A stretch of DNA of 64,000 bases from Novosphingobium sp. Its GTDB lineage: Bacteria > Pseudomonadota > Alphaproteobacteria > Sphingomonadales > Sphingomonadaceae. Both the position numbers and the translations under genes were made by a program. Below, one piece after another: positions 17,283 to 25,851 of this stretch (its first letter is position 1; every line of letters begins with the position of its first letter). The DNA lies in the NCBI GenBank assembly GCA_024236175.1, contig JACKKY010000004.1, forward strand, positions 384,501-448,500. Direction: 5' to 3'. A model generated the notes under the pieces. The model did no database searches. It worked only from the letters and a program-made list of their open reading frames with translations, and had not been told where the DNA came from.

Positions 17283-18119
17283 ATGTCCGAACTCGAAGCC
17301 GCAATCGAAGCCGCCTGGGAAGCAAGGGACGGCGTGACGCCAGCCAGCAGCGACGTCCGCAAGATCGTCGACGAGGCGCTCGCGCTGATCGATTCCGGCA
17401 AGGGCCGGGTCGCCGAGCCCGACGGCAGCGGCGGCTGGAAAGTCAACCAGTGGCTCAAGAAGGCGGTGCTGCTTTCCTTCCGCCTCAACGACAACGTGCC
17501 GATGCCCGGCGGGTCGGGCGGCGCACCGGCGTTCGACAAGGTGCCCTCCAAGTTCGCGGGCTGGGACGAAAACCGCTTCCGTGAGGCGGGCTTCCGCGTC
17601 GTGCCCGGCGCGGTGGCGCGGCAGGGCTCCTTTATCGGCAAGGGCGTGGTGCTGATGCCGAGCTTCGTGAATATCGGCGCCTATGTCGACGACGGCACCA
17701 TGGTCGATACCTGGGCGACGGTCGGCAGCTGCGCGCAGATCGGCAAGAACGTGCACATTTCGGGCGGAGCCGGTATCGGCGGCGTGCTGGAACCGCTGCA
17801 GGCGAACCCGGTGGTGATCGAGGACAACTGCTTCGTCGGCGCGCGCTCCGAAGTGGCCGAAGGCGTGATCGTCGGCGAAGGTTCGGTGCTGTCGATGGGC
17901 GTGTTCATCGGCGCGTCGACCAAGATCGTCGACCGCGCGACCGGCGAAATCCACATGGGCAAGGTCCCGCCCTATTCGGTCGTGGTGCCCGGCTCGCTTC
18001 CCGGCAAGCCGCTGCCCGACGGTTCCCCCGGCCCGTCGCTGTACTGCGCGGTGATCGTGAAGACGGTGGACGCGCAGACCCGCTCAAAGACCGGCATCAA
18101 CGAGCTGCTGCGCGACTGA
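17283..18119 (+). CDS. dapD: DapD, tetrahydrodipicolinate N-succinyltransferase
   Basis: DapD succinylates tetrahydrodipicolinate in lysine/diaminopimelate synthesis. The 278-residue length is exactly typical. An N-terminal helical domain is followed by hexapeptide repeats of a left-handed beta helix (IGAYVDDGTMVDTWATVGSC, VHISGGAGIGGVLEP) and the C-terminal VVVPGSLPGK. I choose ATG 17283 (MSELEAAIEAAWEARD) with GGAG upstream over in-frame ATG 17268. It is transcribed divergently from the protease gene. Confidence 0.97.
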   Translation: MSELEAAIEAAWEARDGVTPASSDVRKIVDEALALIDSGKGRVAEPDGSGGWKVNQWLKKAVLLSFRLNDNVPMPGGSGGAPAFDKVPSKFAGWDENRFREAGFRVVPGAVARQGSFIGKGVVLMPSFVNIGAYVDDGTMVDTWATVGSCAQIGKNVHISGGAGIGGVLEPLQANPVVIEDNCFVGARSEVAEGVIVGEGSVLSMGVFIGASTKIVDRATGEIHMGKVPPYSVVVPGSLPGKPLPDGSPGPSLYCAVIVKTVDAQTRSKTGINELLRD

Positions 18120-18217
18120 CCTGCCCCGGCTGCGGAATTTCCGGAACGAGTTGGCCGCTCACGCGTTTTTTCCTGGAGACCCCCGAATACGGGAAAAATG
18201 TCCAGGAGAACGCGATC

Positions 18218-18370
18218 ATGGAACGCAAGGGAAACGAAGTTCACCTTTCCGACACGGAAGCCCGCAGCGGCAGCACGCCGCATATCGTCCGCTATGTGCT
18301 GGGAATCAGCCTTGTGCTGGCGATCGTGGCGCTTTCCACCGTCTGGATCACCGGCGCACTGACCCACTGA
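18218..18370 (+). CDS. 50-residue single-helix membrane protein
   Basis: A short gene between dapD and the DUF1810 gene. It begins MERKGNEVHLSDTEARSG and continues into one membrane helix (VRYVLGISLVLAIVALSTVWITGAL), ending THstop. A good ribosome site (AGGAGA, 7 bases before the ATG) supports translation. The hydrophilic N-terminus would be cytoplasmic. Such small proteins are common in sphingomonads; the function is unknown. Flanking bases 18172-18211 contain imperfect cctgga/tccagg arms. Confidence 0.7.
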   Translation: MERKGNEVHLSDTEARSGSTPHIVRYVLGISLVLAIVALSTVWITGALTH

Positions 18371-18433
18371 GCCCACGCTCGACGCAAGCGCGGCGCATGA
18401 CTAGGCTGGCCCTCCCGCACGGGAGGGACCGGC

Positions 18434-18868
18434 ATGTCTGCGCTAGATCGCTTCATCACCGCTCAGGAGACGACCTACACGAGGGCGCTGGCCGAATTGC
18501 GGGACGGCGCCAAGCACAGCCACTGGATGTGGTTCATCTTCCCGCAGATCGCCGGTCTCGGCCGCAGCAGCACCGCCCAATATTACGCGATTGCCGATCT
18601 CGACGAGGCAAAGGCCTATCTCGCCCACCCGGTACTGGGGCCGCGGCTCGCCGAATGCACCGACGCGATGCTGTCGTGGGCGGGCAGGCGCGAGGCCGAG
18701 GCGATCCTCGGCCCGGTCGATACGCTCAAGTTCGCCAGTTCGATGACGCTGTTCGAGGCCGCCGGCGGCGGCGATAGCTTCGGCCGGGCGCTGGACGGCT
18801 TCTTCTCCGGACGGCGTGACCCGATGACGCTGGCATTGCTCGGATCGAACGGGCAGGATGGCCGGTGA
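18434..18868 (+). CDS. DUF1810 family protein
   Basis: The 144-residue product has the DUF1810 hallmarks: an N-terminal LDRFITAQETTYTRALAELRDGAKHSHWMWFIFPQIAGLG and the later YYAIADLDEAKAYLAHPVLGPRL and LGPVDTLKFASSMTLFE. The fold is calpastatin-like and the biochemical role is not established. The stop overlaps the start of the following channel gene (TGATG), so both are probably co-expressed. Confidence 0.93.
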   Translation: MSALDRFITAQETTYTRALAELRDGAKHSHWMWFIFPQIAGLGRSSTAQYYAIADLDEAKAYLAHPVLGPRLAECTDAMLSWAGRREAEAILGPVDTLKFASSMTLFEAAGGGDSFGRALDGFFSGRRDPMTLALLGSNGQDGR

Positions 18869-19305
18869 TGCAATATCACCTCTTCACCGTATTCGCGACG
18901 TCCACCGCCATGCTGGTGCTGTGCGTGGTGATCCACGGCCTCGGCCTGTTCAGCCTCAATCGGGCCCTGCGCACCGAAGCCAACGAGGAGCGCATCCGCC
19001 GCATGACCGCGCTTTCGTTTCGCGGGGCGGTCTTCACCCTGGGGATCGTGGTGGCGCTGTTCGCCATCCACGGGATCGAGATCTGGGCCTATGCCCTACT
19101 GTACCTCGCGGTCGGTGCGGCGCCCAACCTTCATGACGCGCTCTATTTCTCGACGATCAGCTATACGACGGTGGGCTACAACGACGATTTCATCGCAGAG
19201 CCCTGGCGCCTGATCGGCGCGTTCGAAAGCATTGTCGGCCTGATCCTGATCGGCTGGTCCACGGCTTTCTTCTTCCTCATGCTGGGCCGCATCGAACCGC
19301 ATTGA
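18868..19305 (+). CDS. small ion-channel protein with TVGYND pore motif
   Basis: The 145-residue protein has about four hydrophobic segments. The last two frame a pore loop, YFSTISYTTVGYNDDF, that resembles the potassium-channel filter TVGYGD but carries Asn in place of the second Gly. It fits the two-transmembrane ion channel (Ion_trans_2) group. The start is ATG 18868, one codon after a possible GTG, overlapping the DUF1810 stop. Ion selectivity cannot be predicted. Confidence 0.75.
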   Translation: MQYHLFTVFATSTAMLVLCVVIHGLGLFSLNRALRTEANEERIRRMTALSFRGAVFTLGIVVALFAIHGIEIWAYALLYLAVGAAPNLHDALYFSTISYTTVGYNDDFIAEPWRLIGAFESIVGLILIGWSTAFFFLMLGRIEPH

Positions 19306-19323
19306 GCGCGCCCGCCCAGCCCC

Positions 19324-20199
19324 TCACCCGGCGAAGCGGAACGTGCCCCGGTCGATGACGACGCGCTCACCGTCCACCGTCGTCACGAACTGGGCGCCGC
19401 CGTCGGTCAGCCAGATATGCGTGTCGAGGGTCTCGCCGGGAAACACCGGCTTGGAAAAGCGGCCATACATCCCGCCGAAACGGGAAACATCGCCTTCGCA
19501 CAAGCCCTTGAGCAAGGCTCTGCAGGCAAAGCCGTAAGTGCCCAGGCCGAAGAAAATCGGCCGGTCGAAGCCGTCCGCCTTTGCGATCGCCGGGTCGGTG
19601 CCGTGCGGGTTGCGGTCTCCCAGCAACCGGAAGATCAGCGACTGGCCGGGCGGTATCGGCAGCGAGACGGTGAGGTCAGGGGCGCGTTCCGGCTTCACCC
19701 AGGGCTGCTCGTCTTCCGGACCGCGCGGGCCGCCGAAGCCTCCCTGCCCGCGCACGAACAGGCCGGTGCGAGAAGCACCGAGATACTCGCCGGTATCTGC
19801 CAGGGTCGCGCGCGTCTCGGCAAGGCACAGCGCCCCCGATCCCTTGTCGAACACACCCACCAGCACCTGCGAGAGGTTGACCGTGCCGCTCGGCGGAATC
19901 GGCCGGGCCAGCGAAACGCCCTGCTCGCCGTGGAGCAGCCCGATCGGATAGCCGTCCCACTCTCGCGCCGGGAAGCCGAGGTCGCGGATCCATCCGCCGC
20001 CAACCGCCATGTGCGACATGAAGCTCGGGATTACCTGCTGCTCGACGCCCTGGGTGTTTTCCGTGGTGAACTGCAATTCCTCCAGCGGATTGGTCAGCCC
20101 CGCGCCCACGCCGACGCCATAGAGCAGCGCCCTGTCCGAATCCCAGCTGTAGGTGCCGGTTTCCAGCTCCTTGCCGACAAGATGATCGAATTTACCCAT
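19324..20199 (-). CDS. MaoC-like (double hotdog) enoyl-CoA hydratase
   Basis: This 291-residue protein resembles the 2-enoyl-CoA hydratase 2 part of peroxisomal multifunctional enzymes. The N-terminus has YSWDSDRALLYGVGVGAG and NPLEELQFTTEN, and the C-terminal hotdog has the hydratase-2 signature with DRPIFFGLGTYGFACRALL in place of the usual PILHGLCT(Y/F)G and then GRFSKPVFPGETLDTHIW. It would hydrate trans-2-enoyl-CoA to (R)-3-hydroxyacyl-CoA in fatty acid or side-chain oxidation. The catalytic His of the PILHG motif appears replaced by Phe, so activity is uncertain. Confidence 0.85.
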   Translation of the reverse strand: MGKFDHLVGKELETGTYSWDSDRALLYGVGVGAGLTNPLEELQFTTENTQGVEQQVIPSFMSHMAVGGGWIRDLGFPAREWDGYPIGLLHGEQGVSLARPIPPSGTVNLSQVLVGVFDKGSGALCLAETRATLADTGEYLGASRTGLFVRGQGGFGGPRGPEDEQPWVKPERAPDLTVSLPIPPGQSLIFRLLGDRNPHGTDPAIAKADGFDRPIFFGLGTYGFACRALLKGLCEGDVSRFGGMYGRFSKPVFPGETLDTHIWLTDGGAQFVTTVDGERVVIDRGTFRFAG

Positions 20200-20292
20200 T
20201 GACTGGCCCCACCGGTCCTCTCTCCCTGCGGCCGGCAATCGCCGCCAGCCCACTTGTTTCGCATCCGTCCTTGAAGCCGCTTCCGCCGCGTT

Positions 20293-21591
20293 TCAAGACT
20301 CCTCCGTCCCCGCCACGGCGGTTTCGATGGGCGCATCGCCGGCATGGGCCCGGGCGTAGGCTTCGGCGGCGCGCAGCACGCGCATCATGTTGCGGCTGGC
20401 GATCTTCTCGAGATCGGACTGCGAATAGCCGCGCCGCGCGAGTTCGACGAACAGCGCCGGGTAGCCCGAGACATCCTCCATGCCGTCGGGGCCGGTGGCC
20501 ATGCCGTCATAATCCCCGCCGATGCCGATATGGTCGATCCCGGCAACCTTGCGGATGTGATCGATGTGATCGGCCACCTGCGCGATCGTGGCATGCGGCT
20601 CCGGATGCGCGACCTTCCAGTTCTCGACGTGTTGCCTCGCCGCATCGGGATCGCCGGGGAACAGCGCCTTGCCGCGCGCGACCTCGGCATCGATCGCGGC
20701 GCCCCATTGCCGCCGCTCCTCGCTGACGTAACTGGGATAGGCGACGGCCATCACGATCCCGCCGTTTTCGGCCACGCGCGCGAGGACGCCGTCCGGCACG
20801 TTGCGGGGATGACCATCGACCGCGCGCGCACCGGAATGGCTGAAGATCACCGGCGCCCGCGCCACGTCCAGCGCGTCCGTCATCGTCTTCTCGCTGACAT
20901 GGCTGAGATCGACCAGCATGCCGATGCGGTTCATCTCGCGCACGAGCTGCTTACCGAAGTCCGTCAGGCCGTCGTGCGCCGGCGCGTCGGTGGCGCTGTC
21001 GGCCCATGGCGTGTTCTTCGAATGGGTCAACGTCATGTATCGGGCACCAAGCGCGTACATCTGCCGCAGCACGGCAAGGCTCGATCCGATCGAATGGCCG
21101 CCTTCCATCCCCATCAGCGATGCGATGCGGCCCCTGCGCATCGCCTTCGCGACATCGTCCGCAGTCAGCGCCAGCGCCATTTCGCCGGGGTAGCGGGCGA
21201 TCAGCCGCCTTGTGACGTCGATCTGCTCGATCGTCGCCTGCACCGCTTCGGGCTCGGGCAGCTCTGCGGTGACGTAGACCGACCAGAACTGCGCCCCGAC
21301 GCGGCCCGTGCGCAGCCGCGCGAGGTCGGTGTGCATGGTGCGGCCCTTCCACGACCCTTCGGCTTCCTCGCTGCCGGTGTTGGTGGTGTCGTGGAAATCG
21401 AACCCGGAAATGACATTGCCGAAGCGGCCGCGCAGCTGGATCGGCACATCGTTGTGCCCGTCCCACACCGGGGCGGCCCGCAAGGCGGCATCGGCAGTCT
21501 GCTCCGCCGTGCGCGCCGATACCGGGCCGGCCAGTGCCATGCACAGCGCGCCGGCCAGCACAATCAATCCCCGCATCCGAAATCCTTTCAT
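20293..21591 (-). CDS. membrane dipeptidase (renal dipeptidase family M19)
   Basis: The 432-residue product has a signal peptide (GLIVLAGALCMALAGPVSA) and the M19 zinc ligands: WDGHNDVP (His46, Asp48), the bridging Glu in LMGMEGGHS, and the His residues in VDLSHVSEKT and VIFSHSGARAV. GIGGDYDGM near the end binds substrate. It would cleave dipeptides, possibly D-amino-acid-containing, in the periplasm. The start ATG overlaps the upstream gene's stop by four bases, so the two are co-translated. Confidence 0.93.
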   Translation of the reverse strand: MKGFRMRGLIVLAGALCMALAGPVSARTAEQTADAALRAAPVWDGHNDVPIQLRGRFGNVISGFDFHDTTNTGSEEAEGSWKGRTMHTDLARLRTGRVGAQFWSVYVTAELPEPEAVQATIEQIDVTRRLIARYPGEMALALTADDVAKAMRRGRIASLMGMEGGHSIGSSLAVLRQMYALGARYMTLTHSKNTPWADSATDAPAHDGLTDFGKQLVREMNRIGMLVDLSHVSEKTMTDALDVARAPVIFSHSGARAVDGHPRNVPDGVLARVAENGGIVMAVAYPSYVSEERRQWGAAIDAEVARGKALFPGDPDAARQHVENWKVAHPEPHATIAQVADHIDHIRKVAGIDHIGIGGDYDGMATGPDGMEDVSGYPALFVELARRGYSQSDLEKIASRNMMRVLRAAEAYARAHAGDAPIETAVAGTEES

Positions 21592-22373
21592 CCGTCTTCG
21601 ACGGCATCTTCGAACATCGCCAGCGCCGCTGCAAGCTCTGCGGGATAGCGGTTGCGGGCGACGTTCTCGAGCGTGCGCCGCGCACCGCCCCTGCTGCGGG
21701 CCGCCAGCCGCAGGACATAGTCGGTGCGCCGGGCATAGATCGCCTCGACCAAGCAGCGGTCGAACCCGTCATTCTCGCGCGGCAGCACCGCATCGGCCCC
21801 GTCCACCGCGCCGGCGAGGATCCCCGCCGCGCCGCCGTGCTGGACCGCAACCGACCATGTCGCGTCCCTCACCGCCGGGTGACGGCCGTCGAGGTCGAGG
21901 CCGGTCCGGCGCAGCACCGCCGATACGGCCGGGCGATAGTGCGTCCGCTCTATGAAAGCATGCTGCGCATCGGCAAAGTCCTCGGGATCGCGCGCGGCGA
22001 TCGCCTTCCAGGCGCGGGTGAAGGCATCGCTTCCCGCCGCCGCGCCGGCGAAATCATCCCGCCAGCGCGCGCCTTCCGCCGCGACGAAGGCCGCTGCCGT
22101 GCCCGCCCGGCTCGAAAGCTGGTAGATTCCGTATGACACGCCGCCGGGATCGCCGCGTCCGCTCGACACCGCGCCGGGGCCGCGCCCGCCACTTTCGAAG
22201 CGGGCGGAAAGTCGGCCGAGGCGACGGCCCGCACCGGGGGACGGCGGCGTGTCCGCCGACAGGGCGCGGTCGAGCGCCCGGTCCAGCATTTCGACTTCGG
22301 TTTGCGTGAATCCCCGGCCGAGAATGATGCGGACCGCATCGAACACCGGTTTCCTGCTGATGATCTGTTCCAT
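21588..22373 (-). CDS. lysozyme-like/peptidoglycan-associated hypothetical protein
   Basis: The 261-residue product has a helical N-terminus (FDAVRIILGRGFTQTEVEMLD) and the motif ARFESGGRGPGAVSSGRGD continuing PGGVSYGIYQLS, then a helical remainder with DATWSVAVQHGGAAGIL. The FESGG...GDPGGVSYGxYQ pattern occurs in cell-wall hydrolase-like proteins from phages and secretion-system effectors, where the Glu is thought catalytic; that link is from memory and tentative. There is no signal peptide. It is coupled to the dipeptidase gene, which would suit cell-wall peptide turnover. Confidence 0.5.
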   Translation of the reverse strand: MEQIISRKPVFDAVRIILGRGFTQTEVEMLDRALDRALSADTPPSPGAGRRLGRLSARFESGGRGPGAVSSGRGDPGGVSYGIYQLSSRAGTAAAFVAAEGARWRDDFAGAAAGSDAFTRAWKAIAARDPEDFADAQHAFIERTHYRPAVSAVLRRTGLDLDGRHPAVRDATWSVAVQHGGAAGILAGAVDGADAVLPRENDGFDRCLVEAIYARRTDYVLRLAARSRGGARRTLENVARNRYPAELAAALAMFEDAVEDG

Positions 22374-22426
22374 GGCACACCCAATATGGTTTCAGGAAGG
22401 ATCTTCATGAACCATACAGGCACACG

Positions 22427-22457
22427 AAGAGCCGGCCCATGCCATGGACCGGCTCTT
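22427..22457 (-). terminator. rho-independent-like hairpin after the LLM gene
   Basis: aagagccgg (22427-22435) pairs with ccggctctt (22449-22457), with further pairing partly extending into the loop. It lies 27 bases past the stop of the gene ending at 22484 and before the next leftward gene, so it likely terminates the first transcript. Confidence 0.55.
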
Positions 22458-22483
22458 GTAGGACAGCGCGCGGAGCGCCGGAT

Positions 22484-23347
22484 CTAGAGCAGCGCGTCGG
22501 CGAGTTCGCGGCAGGCGGCGCGCAGCCCGGCGATATCGCCGCCCATAGCGCCGCGGATCACCTGCAGGCAGACATGATTGGCGCCGGCATCGTGATGGGC
22601 CTTCACCCGCTCGACGATCTTGTCCATCCCGCCCCAGGCGAACAGCCCGTCGATCAGACGGTCGCTCAACGTGTCGATGTCGGCCTGCGAAAAGCCGATA
22701 CGCAGCCAGTTGTTCCGGTAGTTGGGCAGGTTGCGGTAGTGATCGAGCGCCTCCACCGCCATTTGCCGCGCCTTGGCCGGATCGCTTTCCAGCACGACTC
22801 CCTGCTCCGGCGCCAGCAGCTTGCCCGGCCCCAGGATCTTGCGCGCCGTCGCGGTGTGTTCCGGCGTCGTAAGATAGGGATGCGCGCCGGCGGTGCGCTC
22901 TCCAGACAACGCCACCATTTTCGGGCCCAGCGCGGCCAGGCACATGGCTTCGGGCGGCAGCCCCGCCGCGGCGATCTCGTCGAGGAAGTCGCGCGCCAGC
23001 GCCATCGGCTTCTTCCACGCATCGCCGATGATCGGTCCGTGGCTGACGCCCAGGCCGAGCATGACCCGCGACTGCTTGTCCGCGGGCAGCGTCTTCCACC
23101 AGGCGGCGATGTCCGCGGGCTTCTGCTTCCACATGTTGATGATGCCGGTGCCGATCGCCAGCCGCTTCGACACCGCGAGATAGGCATCGACGTCGCCCAG
23201 CACGGCATCGTCGATCCCGCCCGGGATCCACAGCGCGCCGAAGCCCAGTTCGTCGAGCTCGGCCGCGCATTCCGCCGCTTCGCCCTTGTCGCCGAACCGC
23301 AATTCCATCGACCAGATGCCGACGGGCCCGAGCTGCACCGCGTTCAT
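22484..23347 (-). CDS. LLM-class flavin-dependent oxidoreductase (TIGR03620-like)
   Basis: This 287-residue luciferase-like TIM barrel shows the short probable-F420 subfamily layout: LGPVGIWSMELRFG, a central GLGVSHGPIIGDAWKKP and a C-terminal LIDGLFAWGGMDKIVERVKAHHDAGANHVCLQV. These enzymes use reduced FMN or F420 for hydride transfer or monooxygenation. The cofactor cannot be decided from sequence; most sphingomonads are not known to make F420. It faces the GMC oxidase gene divergently. Confidence 0.88.
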   Translation of the reverse strand: MNAVQLGPVGIWSMELRFGDKGEAAECAAELDELGFGALWIPGGIDDAVLGDVDAYLAVSKRLAIGTGIINMWKQKPADIAAWWKTLPADKQSRVMLGLGVSHGPIIGDAWKKPMALARDFLDEIAAAGLPPEAMCLAALGPKMVALSGERTAGAHPYLTTPEHTATARKILGPGKLLAPEQGVVLESDPAKARQMAVEALDHYRNLPNYRNNWLRIGFSQADIDTLSDRLIDGLFAWGGMDKIVERVKAHHDAGANHVCLQVIRGAMGGDIAGLRAACRELADALL

Positions 23348-23549
23348 GCGATCACCGCAAGGCCGGGCGTTGAGAATGTAGCTGAATTCGGCATCGCAGT
23401 TTCCCCAATGTTGCGTTTCGAGAACAGTCTAGAGGCATGAGTCGCCCCGCTTCAAGCGCGATTCGCGAGAGAAGCGCAGCAACAAAGGGCTTGCCCCGCT
23501 GATGCGCTTGCGGAATCGCTGCCCGGAGGCGGAAAGGGCCGGGAACGGA

Positions 23550-25133
23550 ATGGACGAGTTCGACTTCATCATTGTCGGCGGCGGTAGCGCCGGGTGCGTG
23601 CTCGCCAACCGTCTCAGCGCCGACCCGCGCCACCGCGTGCTGCTGCTCGAAGCCGGCGGCAAGGACGACTACATCTGGATCAAGGTGCCGGTCGGGTATC
23701 TCTACTGCATCGGCAACCCGCGCACCGACTGGTGCATGGAAACCGAAAGCGAAGCCGGGCTGAACGGGCGCGCGCTCAAGTATCCGCGCGGCCGCGTGCT
23801 CGGCGGCTGCTCCTCGATCAACGGCATGATCTACATGCGCGGGCAGGCCGCCGACTATGACGGCTGGCGCCAGGCCGGCAATCCCGGCTGGGGCTGGGAC
23901 GACGTGCTGCCCTATTTCCGCAAGGCCGAGGATCACTATGCCGGCCCCAGCGAATTCCACGGCGAAGGCGGCGAGATCCGGGTCGAAAAGCAAAGGCTGC
24001 GCTGGGATATCCTCGAAGCCTTCCGGCAGGCGGCGCAGGAATACGGGGTTCCGCCGGTCGAGGACTTCAACCGGGGCGACAATTTCGGCTCCGCCTTCTT
24101 CGACGTGACGCAACGGCGGGGCTGGCGCTGGAGCGCGGCGGACGCCTTCCTCAAGCCGGTGCGCTCGCGCAGCAACCTGCAGGTGGTGACCGGCGCGCTG
24201 GTTGACCGGGTGGTGCTGGAAGGCGGGCGCGCCACGGGCATCGCCTACCGGATCGGCAAGGAGGAGCGCATCGCCCATGCCAGGGGCGAAGTGCTGCTGG
24301 CGGCGGGAGCGATCGGCTCGCCGGCGATCCTGGAACGCTCCGGAATAGGCGACGCGCAGCGGCTCGCCCGGTCCGGCATCGCGCCCGTGCTCGACCGGCC
24401 CGAAGTCGGCGGCAATTTGCAGGACCACCTGCAGCTTCGCTGCGCCTTCCGCGTCTCGGGCGTTTCCACGCTCAACCAGCGCGCCTCGAACATCTTCGGC
24501 AAGGCATTGATCGGGCTGGAATATATCCTGCGCCGCAGCGGCCCCATGGCGATGGCGCCGAGCCAGCTCGGGATGTTCGTCAAATCCGACGAGCGGCTGG
24601 CCACGCCCAATCTCGAATACCATGTCCAGCCGCTCAGCCTCGAAGCCTTCGGTGGCGAGCTCGACCCCTTCCCCGCCTTCACCGCCAGCGTCTGCAACCT
24701 GAGGCCCGAGAGCCGCGGCCGCACCGCGATCACCACCGCCGATCCGTCCGTCGCGCCGAGCATCAGGCCGAATTACCTCGCCGCCGAAGAGGACCGCCGC
24801 GTTGCCGCCCAGGCGATCCGCATCACCCGCGCCATCGCCGACCAGCCGGCAATGGCCCGCTACCGCCCGGAAGAGGTCCGCCCCGGCCCGGACCGGCAAA
24901 GCGAGGAGGAACTGCGCGAAGCCGCGGGCGACATCGGCACCACCATCTTCCACCCGGCAGGCACGGCGGCAATGGGCTCCGTGGTCGATCACGAACTCCG
25001 GGTGACGGGCGTGGCCTGCCTGCGCGTGATCGACGCATCGGTCATGCCGACGATAACCTCGGGCAACACCAACGCCCCGGTGATGATGATCGCCGAGAAA
25101 GGCGCGGAGATGGTGCTCGCCGCCAGCCGCTGA
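23550..25133 (+). CDS. GMC-family FAD oxidoreductase (choline/alcohol dehydrogenase type)
   Basis: The 527-residue protein starts with the FAD dinucleotide fold DFIIVGGGSAGCVLANRL, and contains both GMC signatures (PRGRVLGGCSSINGMIYMRG and GAIGSPAILERSGIG). It ends with the active-site HPAGTAAMG and NTNAPVMMIAEKGA, where a His and an Asn complete the catalytic pair. It would oxidise a primary alcohol. Homologues include choline and alkane-derived alcohol dehydrogenases; the true substrate is unknown. I use ATG 23550, since the upstream extension lacks homology. Confidence 0.93.
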   Translation: MDEFDFIIVGGGSAGCVLANRLSADPRHRVLLLEAGGKDDYIWIKVPVGYLYCIGNPRTDWCMETESEAGLNGRALKYPRGRVLGGCSSINGMIYMRGQAADYDGWRQAGNPGWGWDDVLPYFRKAEDHYAGPSEFHGEGGEIRVEKQRLRWDILEAFRQAAQEYGVPPVEDFNRGDNFGSAFFDVTQRRGWRWSAADAFLKPVRSRSNLQVVTGALVDRVVLEGGRATGIAYRIGKEERIAHARGEVLLAAGAIGSPAILERSGIGDAQRLARSGIAPVLDRPEVGGNLQDHLQLRCAFRVSGVSTLNQRASNIFGKALIGLEYILRRSGPMAMAPSQLGMFVKSDERLATPNLEYHVQPLSLEAFGGELDPFPAFTASVCNLRPESRGRTAITTADPSVAPSIRPNYLAAEEDRRVAAQAIRITRAIADQPAMARYRPEEVRPGPDRQSEEELREAAGDIGTTIFHPAGTAAMGSVVDHELRVTGVACLRVIDASVMPTITSGNTNAPVMMIAEKGAEMVLAASR

Positions 25134-25227
25134 CGCGCCCGGGTCAAGCATGCCCGATTTGGGACCTGCGCCGATCCCCGCTATAGATGCAGCGGCAGGC
25201 ACGAACCTGCGGGAATAGGGAGGGGTC

Positions 25228-25845
25228 ATGTCGAAGAAGCGCATCTTCCTCTACATCGTCGGCGCGGTGGTCCTGGTGATCGGCGGGCTGGCGGCATGGA
25301 TGCTGGGCCCGGCCCTGCTTCCGCCGAAGAACATCGAGGTCGGAGTGGCCGTGGGCGAGCAGGCCCCGGTCGAGATGGACCTGCTCGACAGCGCCGGGCA
25401 GCCGGCGACGCTGGCCGCGAACTTGGGCGAACAGGGCATGGTGCTCGTCATGGTCCGCTCGGCCGACTGGTGCCCCTTCTGCAAGGCCCAGCTGATGCGC
25501 ACCAACGACATCCGCGACGCCATCTCCGGCAAGGGCTACACGCTCGCCAGCCTGTCCTACGACAAGCCGGAAATCCTCGCCGAATTCATCCAGTCGCAGG
25601 GCATCGGCTACGTCATGCTGAGCGATCCCGGCAGCAAGATGATCGACGCCCTCGGCCTGCGCGACCCGCAATACGAGGCCGGCAGCTTCGCCTACGGGGT
25701 ACCGCGCGCCTCGATCCTGGTCCTCGCCCCGGACGGCACAGTGAAGGCGAAATATGTCGCGGAAGACTACCGCTCGCGGCCCTCGAACGAGGAGGTGCTG
25801 GCGATGGTCGAGGGCGTTTCCGGCGAGGCCGCAAGCAAGCCCTAG
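25228..25845 (+). CDS. membrane-anchored peroxiredoxin/thioredoxin-like protein
   Basis: The 205-residue product has an N-terminal membrane anchor (residues 6-30) and a redoxin domain facing the periplasm with the CPFC motif (Cys82, Cys85) in SADWCPFCKAQLM, then YDKPEILAEFIQSQGIGYVMLSDP typical of AhpC/TSA-like folds. It may be a thiol-disulfide or peroxide reductase outside the cytoplasm. A strong ribosome site (GGGAGGGG) precedes the ATG. Neighbours give no pathway clue. Confidence 0.85.
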   Translation: MSKKRIFLYIVGAVVLVIGGLAAWMLGPALLPPKNIEVGVAVGEQAPVEMDLLDSAGQPATLAANLGEQGMVLVMVRSADWCPFCKAQLMRTNDIRDAISGKGYTLASLSYDKPEILAEFIQSQGIGYVMLSDPGSKMIDALGLRDPQYEAGSFAYGVPRASILVLAPDGTVKAKYVAEDYRSRPSNEEVLAMVEGVSGEAASKP

Positions 25846-25851
25846 GCGCGT

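Noticed and set aside
23352..25244. Minus-strand frame of 630 codons
   Set aside because: It is antisense to the GMC oxidoreductase, whose FAD motif and HPAGT/NTNAP ending are unmistakable.
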